From positions 1 through 16,806 of the forward strand of contig JAEYYL010000019.1 in NCBI GenBank assembly GCA_023430825.1: DNA of 16,806 bases, written 5' to 3'. The notes under the pieces were generated by a model. The model saw only the letters and a list, made by a program, of their open reading frames with translations. It did not search any database and was not told the DNA's origin. Both the position numbers and the translations under genes were made by a program. How positions within the stretch are numbered: the stretch's first letter is position 1; every line of letters starts with the position of its first letter. Shown here in pieces: positions 7,652-15,778 of this stretch. The DNA is from Verrucomicrobiota bacterium (GTDB lineage Bacteria > Verrucomicrobiota > Verrucomicrobiia > Opitutales > Opitutaceae).

Positions 7652-8908
7652 TCACCGCGCCAACGCCTGCAACGCCAGGCCCGTCAGATACGCGCCATAC
7701 GTGCCGAGCCCGTAACCCAGCACCGCGAGCAATGCGCCCACCGGCGCCAACGCTGGATGAAACGCACTCGCCACCACCGGCGCCGACGCCGCCCCCCCGA
7801 TGTTCGCCTGCGAACCCACCGCCATGAAAAACAGCGGCGCGCGGATCGCCTTCGCCACGGCCAGCATCACCGCCCCGTGAATTGCGATCCAGATCAACCC
7901 CAGCGCAAACAGCCACGGCCGCTCCAGCAACGCCCCCAGATCCATCTGCATCCCGATCGTCGCGATCAAAAAATACAGCATCGCCGAACCGACCCGCGAC
8001 GCCCCCGCGCCCTCCAGCCGCCGCGCCCCCGTCGCACTCAACAGCAGCCCGAACGTCGTCGCCAGCACCACGACCCAGAAGAATCCCGACGTCAGGCTGT
8101 AGTCCTGCAACCGCCACGCCGCCGGCAGCGTTTCGATCCACACGATGATCGGCCCCGTGCAAAAATGCGCGAGCCCCGTCGCGCCCAGCCCCACCGCCAG
8201 GATGATCATCAGATCCGCCAACGTCGGCACCCGCGCATGCTCCGCCTGATAGCGCTCGATCCGCGCCTTCAACGCATCGATCGCCGAGGTATCCGCGCGG
8301 GTCCACCGATCGAATACCTGCGCCCGCCCCGCGAGGAAAAGCAACACCGCCATCCACACGTTCGCCACGATCACGTCGACCGCCACGAACTGCCCGAACA
8401 GCGTCGCCTCCACCGCGAACACCTCGCGCATCGCCGCCTGATTCGCCCCGCCCCCGATCCAGCTTCCCGCCACCGTCGTCATTCCCCGCCAGACCTCGCC
8501 GGCGACCGTTTCCGGGTGAATCCAGCGCATCGCCACAAACGCGATCACGCCACCCAGCATCACGCTCGCCGTCCCCGTCAAAAACATGATCAACGCCTTC
8601 GGCCCCAACCGCACGATCGCGCCGAAATCCACCGCGATCGTCAGCAGCACCAGCGCCGTCGGCAGCAGATAGTCGCGCGCCACTGGATACAGTTTCGACG
8701 CATGCCCGTCGACGAGCCCGAGCGTGTTGAACAGCGCCGGGATCAAATAGCACAACAGCAGCGCCGGCACATAGGTGTAGAATTTCTTCCAAAAACCATC
8801 CGGTCGCGACGCCGTCCAAAACACCGCTCCGAGCGCCGCCGCCAGCAGCCCGAGAATCGCAGCGTCGTTCGTGATCAGAGCGGAATCGGCAGGCACTCCG
8901 CGAAGCAA
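7652..8908 (-). CDS. DUF819 family membrane protein
   Basis: This is a polytopic inner-membrane protein of up to 418 residues with about ten to twelve hydrophobic segments. Family-typical pieces are LITNDAAILGLLAAALGAVFW at the N-terminus, GSWIGGGANQAAM in the middle and SQANIGGAASAPVVASAF near the C-terminus, all matching DUF819 (YjcL-like) proteins. The two Gly-rich re-entrant-looking motifs suggest a transporter, but no substrate is established for the family. A cytoplasmic linker (about 205-245) separates two membrane halves. Start choice is uncertain: TTG at 8908 gives 418 residues, GTG at 8896 gives 414 and begins PADSALITNDA; there is no ATG in reach. It follows the cysteine-cluster gene by 37 bp on the same strand, suggesting a shared transcript. 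Confidence 0.87.
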   Translation of the reverse strand: MLRGVPADSALITNDAAILGLLAAALGAVFWTASRPDGFWKKFYTYVPALLLCYLIPALFNTLGLVDGHASKLYPVARDYLLPTALVLLTIAVDFGAIVRLGPKALIMFLTGTASVMLGGVIAFVAMRWIHPETVAGEVWRGMTTVAGSWIGGGANQAAMREVFAVEATLFGQFVAVDVIVANVWMAVLLFLAGRAQVFDRWTRADTSAIDALKARIERYQAEHARVPTLADLMIILAVGLGATGLAHFCTGPIIVWIETLPAAWRLQDYSLTSGFFWVVVLATTFGLLLSATGARRLEGAGASRVGSAMLYFLIATIGMQMDLGALLERPWLFALGLIWIAIHGAVMLAVAKAIRAPLFFMAVGSQANIGGAASAPVVASAFHPALAPVGALLAVLGYGLGTYGAYLTGLALQALAR

Positions 8909-8945
8909 AGCTCCGCACCCGCAAAGGCAACGCCAACCTGCCCGC

Positions 8946-9200
8946 TCAAGGCGCCGTCGCGACTTCCAGCCCCGCGAGGTAGCCGAGCGCCTCCCCGCGA
9001 CTGTTTCCGCACATGCTCTCGCTCGGTCGCAAACTTGCGCACACCGCCGGCCGCTCGGGCTTGCCGAATAGCGCGCATCGGAAATCCGCCGTCAACTGCA
9101 CGCACGCGACACCCGCCGGCTTGCCGTGCGGCATCCCCGGAATCGGCGAAGAAATGCTCGGAGCGATGCAACACGCACCGCAATCAGCGCGACACTCCAT
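8946..9200 (-). CDS. YkgJ-type cysteine-cluster protein
   Basis: This is a complete 84-residue protein of the YkgJ/UPF0153 cysteine-cluster family. It opens with ECRADCGACC (C3, C7, C10, C11), then C33, C42, C54 and C64, giving the eight-cysteine pattern expected to bind zinc or an Fe-S cluster. PERPAVCASLRPS is the recognisable second motif. The stretch APSISSPIPGMPHGKPAG is typical of the short proteobacterial/verrucomicrobial branch. The molecular role of the family is not settled. The start at ATG 9200 gives the expected N-terminus directly before the first Cys. It precedes the DUF819 gene by 37 bp on the same strand; I see no functional link between the two. Confidence 0.88.
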   Translation of the reverse strand: MECRADCGACCIAPSISSPIPGMPHGKPAGVACVQLTADFRCALFGKPERPAVCASLRPSESMCGNSRGEALGYLAGLEVATAP

Positions 9201-9258
9201 GCGCGCATCGTCCGCGCTCCGGCCCCCGGCGCAAGCCTTCGCGCCTGATCGCGAAACT

Positions 9259-9283
9259 CCGATCTTTTTACCGCAAAGATCGG
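9259..9283. promoter_or_regulatory. Perfect 9-bp dyad with 7-nt loop
   Basis: CCGATCTTT (9259-9267) and AAAGATCGG (9275-9283) are exact reverse complements around TTACCGC. It lies in the 137-bp gap between the end of the DUF748 gene and the start of the cysteine-cluster gene, both on the minus strand. It could be a weak terminator for the former (no clear U-run follows on the minus strand) or an operator for the latter, 59 bp upstream of its start. Confidence 0.45.
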
Positions 9284-9337
9284 TGCTCGAGCTCGCGCGC
9301 GGCCCATCTGCCTTCGCGGTTCACCCGAAGGTCCCGC

Positions 9338-12300
9338 TCACCGCAAATGCAGCACCGACCGCGCGCCGCTCGCATTGCCCTCCACCGCCTTCGTCGCCCC
9401 GACCGTCACCCGCTCCGGCGCGACCGCACCATCCGCCAGTAACAATTCGCGCACCCGCTCGCCGCGCGCCTGCGCCAGCGCCGCCAAATCCTGCTCGGTC
9501 ACCGCAATCGTGTCCGCGAGGTGACGCTCCATCTCCTCGACCGACAGCTCCAGCTGCACGCCCGCCTGCGCCGCCGCTTCGGCCCGCTGCCGCGTCGCCG
9601 CCCGCGATGCGTCTTCCCGCGCGATCTCCGCTTGCCGCTCCGCCGCCTCCTTGCGTTCGCGCCGTTCGCTCCACCACGTTCTCGGTCCCTTCAGCGTCGC
9701 GAGATCCATCGCCCGGCCCAAAATCCCCCGGCGCTCTTCTCCCGTTTCCTCCTGCCGCATCGGCGTGGCCTCCACTTCCTCCCGCCGCCCCGCCTCGTCC
9801 GCCGGCGCGCTCGCCGACGGCTCCGCCGCCGCATGCCGCGCGATCTCTGCCTGGCTCACGCCTCCCGGAAACATCTCGCCGAACACCGTGCGAATCGCGT
9901 TCGCCCGCGCCTGCGTCGTCGGCTCGCGCCCGCGGCTCTCCCGCACGAGTTCGCGCCGCAACAACTCCTCGAGCTTTACCCGTTTCATCGCCTGCGCGTC
10001 GTCCCGCGGATGATACATCGCCTCGATCTCCACCTTCAGCGCCGGCCGCGCCGCGAGCGCGCGCTGCACCGTCACCAGCCGCCGCACGCTCTCCTCCGTC
10101 AACGTCGGCTCGCCCGGCACCCACTCCTGCTGCGCCAGTTCCTCGCCGCCGCCACCGAACATCGAGCCGAGCAGCGCAAACGGCGAGGTCGCCGCCTTGG
10201 TCAACAGCCCGGTAAACACGTCGCCCACCACCGCGCCCACGTCGAATTGCGGATCGGACAGGCTGCCCTGCACCGGCAACTGCAGCACGATCCGGCCATC
10301 CGCATCCTTCAGCAACGCCACGCCCAGCTTCACCGGCAGCTTCACCGCGTCCGGCCCCGGCGTCGCCTGCCCCAGCGCGAATCGCTCGAGCGTGATCGTA
10401 TTTCGCATGTCCAGCGCATCGTTCGCCAGCTTCGCCTTCACGTCGAAGGCCAGCCGCCCGCTCTCCAGTTCGTATCCAGCAAACTGCGACACATACGGCG
10501 CCGCCGGCGCCAGATCGATCGCCTTGCCTTCCACGATCAGGTCCGCAAACGGCTGCACCCCGAGCGGATTCAGCCGGCCGATCACCGAGACCGGCGCCCC
10601 TCCGTCGACCATCCCCCGCAGCTCCACGCTGCCCTGCTCCGGCTGCTGCGAGGAGAAATTCCGCAAGGTCCCGCTCACCTGCGTCAGCGCCGTCCGCACC
10701 CGCGGCTGCGTCGAGCGATCCTCGAACGTGAACTCTCCGGCCGCGATCAACACCCGCGACACCGTCACCTCCGCCCCCGCTCCGCTTTCTTCCGCGCCGG
10801 CCGCTCCGCCTTCCGCCGCCGGCCGCAGCCGGCTGAAATTCAACACCCCCTGCTCGTCGCGCACCGCGTGCGCCCGCGGCCCGCCGAGACTCGCCCCCGC
10901 GATCGAGAGCGAGAGCCGCGGCTGCGTCGCCAGCTTCACGTCGTCGAGCGAGAACTCGTCCACGCCCGCCAGCTCCTCGCCGCCATCCGCCGCCACGAGA
11001 CTGAAATCCTCCACGCGCCCGCCTCCCGTGAACGCCGCGCCGAACGCCCCTCCCGCCGCCGCCTGCTCCACCCGCGCGCGCCCGCTCAGCGACACCACGC
11101 CCCGGTCGATCCGCGCCGCCGCCGCGCTCTCCAGATACGGGCTGAGCGGCGGCAGCGCGAGCCAGGCCACCTCGAGATTCAGGTCCGCCAGCAGCGGTTC
11201 GCGCATCAAATTTCCGGATACACGCACCGCGCCGCGCGGCGCCCAGTCGAACGACAGGTCGAGCGGCATCGTCGCTCCCGCCGCCAGCGTCGCATCCTTC
11301 AACGTCCCGTTGATGCGCGTGAACTCGGCCTCCACCGGCCGCGGCGCCGCGAGGTCGCGCACCGACACCGCGAAATCGCGCAGCGAGATCTCCTTCACCT
11401 TCACGTCCGGCAGCGGGCCCGGCGCCGTCGGCGCGGCCGCCGCCTCCGGGTCGCGCGGCAGCAGTTCGAGCACGTTCAGCGCTCCGTCGGCGGCGCGGCG
11501 CACCGTCAGCCGGCCACCCTCGAGCCGAATCGCCTCGACCGCCAACCGCGGGGCCAGCGCATCGGCCACCAGACCCGTCACCTGCAGCGAGGTCAACTCG
11601 CCCAACGGCTCGCCGTCCGCGTCCGCCAGACGGAACTCCGTCAGTTGCGCCGCGCCGCCCGTGATCGCGATCCGCCGGCTGCCCGGCGAGAGGTCCACCT
11701 CGTAGTTCGCATTCACGCTCAAGCGCCCCGACCCGATCTTCCCCCGCAGCCGGTCCGCCAGATACGGTCCGTATTTGGGCAACTGCACGTTTTCGAGCCG
11801 GAGTTCGCCCGTCGACGTCAGCGGCGCCGCCGTCAACGTGCCGACCCACGCGATCTTCTCGCCTGCATCGCTCACCGCCTCGAACCGCCCCGGCGCACCG
11901 CGCGCCCCCGCCGTCCGAAAATCCAGCACCGCGAGATTGACCGGCCCGATCGCGGTCGCAAACGGCTCCGCCCGCGAGCGGTCCGCAAACGCCAGCCGCG
12001 CATCGCTGATATTCAAACGACGGATACGCCACGGCCGCGCCTCCGCCGGCGCGCGCGGCGTCTCCCCCGGCTCCGGCGGGCGCCGAAATTTCTCGATCAA
12101 ATCCGACACGCTGAGCGAACCGTCGGGCTGCACCTCGATCGCGGCGTCGAGCCCGGCCAGCGCGACATCGCCCAGCACCCACTCGCGCGTGATCGACGCC
12201 AGCGGATCGAAGTTCACGTAAAACCGCTCCCATTGCACCAAGTTCGCCGACCCGTCCGGCACCCGGACCACGACGCGGTTGAGCGCCACCGAGAGCGCAA

Positions 12301-12490
12301 ACGGATTCGTGCGCACCTGCCCGACGCTCACGGGCCGGCCCAACAACTCCGGCAGGCGCTTCTCCAACTGCCATTTGACCAGCGGCGGCACCGCGAAAAA
12401 GCCGACCGCGGCGTAGAGTGCGACCAAGACGAAAAGAATGCGAAGCGGGCGGCGTTTGCGGTGTTTCATGGCTTCGGGGGGAACGGTCAT
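9338..12490 (-). CDS. DUF748 / AsmA-like envelope protein
   Basis: This is a large envelope protein of about 1050 residues. A basic start (KHRKRRPLR) precedes one membrane helix (ILFVLVALYAAVGFFAV). Then comes the DUF748/AsmA-type opening LVKWQLEKRLPELLGRPVSVGQV and NPFALSVALNRVVV, and long repeated beta-rich segments such as DGSLSVSDLIEKF, LNVLELLP and LNFSRL. Near the C-terminus are a charged coiled-coil region (ERREAAERQAEI-like) and an OmpA-like tail (ALAQARGERVRELLLADG). AsmA-like proteins span the periplasm and are linked to phospholipid transport or outer-membrane assembly; DUF748 itself is unassigned. I use ATG 12490; ATG 12469 (MKHRKRR) is nearly as good and 7 residues shorter. The frame is open to 12910, but the extra part is low-quality leader. 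It is divergent from the thioesterase gene across about 240 bp with no obvious other gene. Confidence 0.85.
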   Translation of the reverse strand: MTVPPEAMKHRKRRPLRILFVLVALYAAVGFFAVPPLVKWQLEKRLPELLGRPVSVGQVRTNPFALSVALNRVVVRVPDGSANLVQWERFYVNFDPLASITREWVLGDVALAGLDAAIEVQPDGSLSVSDLIEKFRRPPEPGETPRAPAEARPWRIRRLNISDARLAFADRSRAEPFATAIGPVNLAVLDFRTAGARGAPGRFEAVSDAGEKIAWVGTLTAAPLTSTGELRLENVQLPKYGPYLADRLRGKIGSGRLSVNANYEVDLSPGSRRIAITGGAAQLTEFRLADADGEPLGELTSLQVTGLVADALAPRLAVEAIRLEGGRLTVRRAADGALNVLELLPRDPEAAAAPTAPGPLPDVKVKEISLRDFAVSVRDLAAPRPVEAEFTRINGTLKDATLAAGATMPLDLSFDWAPRGAVRVSGNLMREPLLADLNLEVAWLALPPLSPYLESAAAARIDRGVVSLSGRARVEQAAAGGAFGAAFTGGGRVEDFSLVAADGGEELAGVDEFSLDDVKLATQPRLSLSIAGASLGGPRAHAVRDEQGVLNFSRLRPAAEGGAAGAEESGAGAEVTVSRVLIAAGEFTFEDRSTQPRVRTALTQVSGTLRNFSSQQPEQGSVELRGMVDGGAPVSVIGRLNPLGVQPFADLIVEGKAIDLAPAAPYVSQFAGYELESGRLAFDVKAKLANDALDMRNTITLERFALGQATPGPDAVKLPVKLGVALLKDADGRIVLQLPVQGSLSDPQFDVGAVVGDVFTGLLTKAATSPFALLGSMFGGGGEELAQQEWVPGEPTLTEESVRRLVTVQRALAARPALKVEIEAMYHPRDDAQAMKRVKLEELLRRELVRESRGREPTTQARANAIRTVFGEMFPGGVSQAEIARHAAAEPSASAPADEAGRREEVEATPMRQEETGEERRGILGRAMDLATLKGPRTWWSERRERKEAAERQAEIAREDASRAATRQRAEAAAQAGVQLELSVEEMERHLADTIAVTEQDLAALAQARGERVRELLLADGAVAPERVTVGATKAVEGNASGARSVLHLR

Positions 12491-12728
12491 CGACAAGTGT
12501 TTCGCGGCCGCGCTCCCCAGGAGTTTCGGCCGCCTCAACTGCGCTGTTATCGTCAACCGGACAGCCACTTGCAAACCTGGTTTTCCGCCCGACCCCGCGC
12601 TCGGGTGCCGCTCCGATCGAACTCCGCGGGCTCCACCGGTCCGATTTGGAAAAAGACCGCGCCGTTTCACCGCTTCACCCCCGCGCCGGCTTTGACGTCC
12701 ATCGTTTTTTCCTGCAACGTCCGCGCGA

Positions 12729-13190
12729 ATGAAATCGGTGAAGGTGCCTGCCCTGGAGCTTTTTCTCCACGAGATGATCCCGCTTGCGAAGGCGATGGGC
12801 GTCGGCGTGGAGGTCAGCGACGCCAAGGCGCTCGTGCTCACCGCACCGAAGGAGCAGAACAAGAATTCGCTCAACACCGCGTTCGGCGGCAGCCTCGTTT
12901 CCCTCGCCACGCTCGCCGGCTACGGCGTCGTGTGGGAACTGATGAAAAACGAGAAGGAGCCCGACAAGACCGAGTGGCGCATCGTCGTGAAGGAAAGCCG
13001 CGCCGCATATCGCCGCCCCGTCATCGGCGACCTTCGCGCGATCTGCGAACGCCCCGCGCAAGCCGCGATCGCCGAGTTCAAGGAAGCCCTCACCCGCTAC
13101 GGCAAGGCCAAGCTCAAGCTCAAAGCCTCCGTCGTGGAAAACGGCAGCGTCGCGGTCGACGTCACCGCTGCGTTCGTCGTTTCCCGGTAA
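12729..13190 (+). CDS. YiiD C-terminal-type hotdog thioesterase
   Basis: The protein has 153 residues, single-domain hotdog fold size. LFLHEMIPLAKAMGVGVE forms the leading helix, and NKNSLNTAFGGSLVSLATLAGYG (about residues 44-66) is the hotdog central helix with the NxxxTAFGGS signature of the putative thioesterase family named after the C-terminal domain of E. coli YiiD. Such enzymes are presumed to hydrolyse acyl-CoA or acyl-carrier thioesters; the substrate is not known. The tail SVAVDVTAAFVVSR completes the last beta strand. ATG 12729 is the obvious start, with no Shine-Dalgarno. The next gene begins 21 bp downstream on the same strand, so the two are likely co-transcribed. Confidence 0.85.
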   Translation: MKSVKVPALELFLHEMIPLAKAMGVGVEVSDAKALVLTAPKEQNKNSLNTAFGGSLVSLATLAGYGVVWELMKNEKEPDKTEWRIVVKESRAAYRRPVIGDLRAICERPAQAAIAEFKEALTRYGKAKLKLKASVVENGSVAVDVTAAFVVSR

Positions 13191-13211
13191 CCCCGCCCGC
13201 CGCGCTCCGCC

Positions 13212-13823
13212 GTGAAAAGCCCCGGCGCCGCGTGGATCTTCCTCCTCCTCGGAACGCCGGCGTTGACCGCGGAACTCGCGCCGGGCCGCGCCGAAATCCA
13301 GCCGCCCCCGCCAGACGCCCCGGCCCGTCCTCTGCCACCCTCGCCCCCGGCCACCTCCTCCGCCGCGCGTGTCGAACGCCTCCGCCTCGGCTTCGCCCCC
13401 ATCGGTCTCGCCGACGAACCCGCCCCGCTGGCGGACAACTCCCCGGTGATCGTTCTCCCCAACTTCGACGTGCGCGACGATCGCCTCGAACTTTCGCCAC
13501 GCGACGTCGCCACCTCGAAGGAACTGCTCGCCGCGGCGAAACTCCGCTACCTCTCGCAAACGTATCAGGCGACCCTCGGGCAGTTGTCCGCCGCGCTCGG
13601 CATCGTAGCCAACCTCCCCTCGATTCTCCGCGGCTGGAAACCCAACGACGCCGAGGCGTCCACCCTCTTCGCCGAGGACGAACGGCTCCGCCGCCAGCGC
13701 GAATCGGAGGACCTGGTCGAAATGCTCGACACCCTCGACCCCGCCACCGCCCGCGAACTGCGTCGTTCCGTTTCGGATACCTTTCGCCACCCCACCCCGC
13801 TCGGCGCCCGCCGCCAGGAATAA
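13212..13823 (+). CDS. Exported hypothetical protein
   Basis: This is a 203-residue protein I cannot assign. It begins at GTG 13212 with a short signal peptide (KSPGAAWIFLLLGTPALTA, cleavage likely before ELAPG). A Pro/Ala-rich low-complexity linker follows (about 25-55, with PPPPDAPARPLPPSPP). Then comes a more ordered part: SPVIVLPNFDVRDDRLELSPRDVATSKELLAAAKLRY (about 77-113), a helical middle with a mild hydrophobic stretch (LSAALGIVANLPSIL), and a charged C-terminus ending GARRQE. It has no cysteine in the visible mature part and no lipobox. It is probably periplasmic, held away from the membrane by the proline linker. It follows the thioesterase gene by 21 bp and is followed by a hairpin terminator candidate. 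Confidence 0.65.
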   Translation: MKSPGAAWIFLLLGTPALTAELAPGRAEIQPPPPDAPARPLPPSPPATSSAARVERLRLGFAPIGLADEPAPLADNSPVIVLPNFDVRDDRLELSPRDVATSKELLAAAKLRYLSQTYQATLGQLSAALGIVANLPSILRGWKPNDAEASTLFAEDERLRRQRESEDLVEMLDTLDPATARELRRSVSDTFRHPTPLGARRQE

Positions 13824-13887
13824 CCGCTGCGGCCCAGGTGGGGACCGACCTCCGTGCGTCCGCTCAGCGACGATCCCTGCGCCGTAG

Positions 13888-13906
13888 CACGGTCAACCTG
13901 ACCGTG
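13888..13906 (+). terminator. Hairpin terminator candidate for the plus-strand pair
   Basis: CACGGTCA (13888-13895) pairs perfectly with TGACCGTG (13899-13906) across a 3-nt loop, followed by TTT on the plus strand. It lies 64 bp after the stop of the exported hypothetical gene, between convergent genes. The U-run is short, so efficiency is uncertain. Its core GGTCA-n3-TGACC is repeated at 13925-13943. Confidence 0.5.
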
Positions 13907-13924
13907 TTTCCGACACCGCATAAA

Positions 13925-13943
13925 CGCGGTCACAATGACCGCG
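13925..13943 (-). terminator. Hairpin terminator candidate for the dUTPase-like gene
   Basis: CGCGGTCA (13925-13932) pairs perfectly with TGACCGCG (13936-13943) across a 3-nt loop. Read on the minus strand the stem is followed by TTTATG, and it lies 37 bp past the stop of the dUTPase-like gene. Together with the sister hairpin 18 bp to the left it suits a convergent boundary; a REP-like dispersed repeat is the alternative. Confidence 0.5.
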
Positions 13944-13980
13944 CGATCGCTGCCCGCCGCGACATCACCTCTGCCTCCGC

Positions 13981-14352
13981 CTAGATATGCTTCGAGTCCG
14001 CCTCGTCCTTCTTCACGTAACCGGTCTCCTGCCGCTGGTGGTTCACCGCGTTCTTCTTCAAATACGCCTGGTAAACATCGTCCGCCGTCATGCCCAGCGT
14101 TTGCGCGAGCGACACGAGAAAATGAAACAGGTCCACCACCTCGACCTTCGCGTTCTGCTCGTCGAACTTCTGATACTTCGCCCACCACTTCCACGGCACG
14201 GAGTCGATCAACTCGGCCGTCTCCTGCTGCATCGCCCGCGTGTAGTTGAGAATCCACTTCGCCTTCTCCTCGTCCGTCGGGGGCGGCAGAGCCACGCCAA
14301 TCCGGCGATTCAACCCATCCTGCATCCGGAAAATCTCCTCGAGTTTGTCCAT
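13981..14352 (-). CDS. Dimeric dUTPase-like all-alpha NTP pyrophosphatase
   Basis: This is a 123-residue all-helical protein of the MazG/dimeric-dUTPase superfamily (dUTPase_2-like). The metal-binding signature is visible as E44xxE47 (QQETAELIDSVPWKWW) and E71xxD74 (KVEVVDLFHF), the ExxE...ExxD pattern that holds Mg2+ around the triphosphate. The C-terminal KNAVNHQRQETGY matches the conserved KNxxNxxRQxxGY block of the dUTPase branch. It likely hydrolyses dUTP (perhaps also dUDP) to dUMP in the cytoplasm, limiting uracil in DNA; the nucleotide specificity is inferred. ATG 14352 (MDKLEEIF) is chosen over the longer ORF to 14499, whose extra 49 residues are Cys/Arg-rich and unlike the family. 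It stands alone on the minus strand and is divergent from the RGG-protein gene. Confidence 0.88.
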   Translation of the reverse strand: MDKLEEIFRMQDGLNRRIGVALPPPTDEEKAKWILNYTRAMQQETAELIDSVPWKWWAKYQKFDEQNAKVEVVDLFHFLVSLAQTLGMTADDVYQAYLKKNAVNHQRQETGYVKKDEADSKHI

Positions 14353-14608
14353 GCGCGGAAACTGCCCCGCCGCCGCCGCTCGTGGCAAGTGACAACTGCA
14401 CCGACAAACCCCGCCGCGCCCGCCCTTCGCTCGGGCATCCGTTCCCACTTCCGCGTTGATCCACGGGAATTTGCAGTTGCCCCCCGAAGCGTCCTGCACG
14501 AGCGTGCGGCCTTCACGCCCGCGTCGAGCCGCATACCCTGCGCTCCGCGGGCTTCACAAAACCGGCCGCTCCCAACCTTTGGTGAGCCGCCAGCAACCAT
14601 AGATAAAC

Positions 14609-15778
14609 ATGTCAGACCAAACCACGTCCGGTGAGCCGACCTCGGCTCCCGAGACTGCCGCCGGCGCCGCTCCTCAAGCGGCCCCCGCGAGCAACCCAGC
14701 GCCCATCGGCGCCTTCGGCAACGCGCGCGGCTCCGGCCTCTCGCGCGGCAAACGCGTCAGCACCCCCGCCGCGGCTCCGGCCGCCTCGCCCGCCAGCGTC
14801 AGCTCCTACAAGCCGACCTCCGTCGAGGTGATCACGCCCCAGCGCGAATACACCAACCCGTTCGCGAGCGAACAGCCCGCGTCCGCCCCCGCCAACGAGC
14901 CCGCCGCTCCCGCCGCTCCCGCGGTCGAAGCGCCGCCGGCCGACCTCGTTCACAACACCGACATCCCCGTCGCCCACGCCCCCGTCACCGGTGCGTCCGA
15001 ACCGCCCGCCCCCACCGCTCCCGCGGCCGGCGAGCCGATCGCTCCGCCCGCCGACGTGATCCAGCCCTCCGTCGAAAAGGCCGAAATCAAAATTCTGCCC
15101 CCCGCCGAAGCGAAACGCCCCGCCGTCAGCTGGGGCGAATCCGGCCACGCCGACGACGCCCGCGCCAACCGCGACGAACGTCCGACGTTCCGCCCGGACC
15201 GCCGCGAAAACCGCGACGCCCGCCCGAGCCAGCCAGGCAACGGCGAACAGTTCCCCTACGAACCGCGCGAAAAAAAGCCGTTCACTCCACGTGAACCCCG
15301 CGCCCCGCGCGACCCACGCTCGTTCGAACCCCGCGATAGCGGCAAGCCGCAGGACACGCGCTTCCCGCGTCGCGATCCGTCCCTCGAGCCACGCGGCCCC
15401 CTGCCGCGTGAAGCCCGCGACGACCGTCGCCCCTCCGCCGAACCCGCCAAAAAATCCGGCGGCTTCCTCGGCTGGTTGAAAGGCCTCTTCGGCGGCGCGC
15501 CCGAGCAACCCGCTCCCGGCGCGGGTGCGCAAAACCGCGAAGCTCGCGACGGCGACTTCCGCGGCGGCGGCCGCCGCCGCAATCGTGGCGGTCGCGGACG
15601 CGGCGGTTACCAGGGTCCCCGCGACGGTCAGCCCCGCGATCCGCGGGACGAACAACCGCGCAGCGAAGGTTATCAGGGCGGACGCGATGCATCGCAAGGC
15701 GGCGAACGCCGTTTCGACGGCGAGGGCGGCGGTCGTCGTCGTGGGCGCCGCCGTGGTCGTGGTGGACGTCGCGGCGGT
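14609..15778 (+). CDS. Disordered RGG-rich protein, 3' end lost at junction
   Basis: About 390 residues of an almost wholly disordered protein are visible. Residues 1-160 are Ala/Pro/Glu-rich with short less-biased islands (SVEVITPQREYTNPF, about 71-85; AEIKILPP, about 158-165). Residues 185-280 are Arg/Asp/Pro-rich with repeats like PREPRAPRDPR. A single hydrophobic island GFLGWLKGLFGG (285-296) follows, then RGG/RG-type sequence (GGGRRRNRGGRGRGGY and later GRRRGRRRGRGGRRGG). Arg/Gly tails of this kind generally bind RNA, so an RNA-associated role is plausible but not shown; no globular domain is seen. The natural stop is not in the window: the nominal reading frame continues to 16645, but past 15778 it is the antisense of another gene. 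ATG 14609 is the clear start; no Shine-Dalgarno precedes it. Confidence 0.7.

Noticed and set aside
9321..12374. A 1017-codon minus-strand frame overlapping DUF748
   Set aside because: Its Gly/Ala/Arg-dominated composition is typical of an out-of-frame reading; the other frame shows the coherent AsmA-like protein.
9521..13984. A 1487-codon plus-strand open frame opposite the DUF748 gene
   Set aside because: It is extremely Arg/His/Pro/Leu-rich with no domain, runs antisense to the DUF748 gene and across two other real genes; it is a by-product of high GC.
14353..14499. N-terminal extension of the dUTPase-like protein
   Set aside because: The added 49 residues are Cys/Arg/Gly-rich and absent from the family; ATG 14352 gives the expected start and length.
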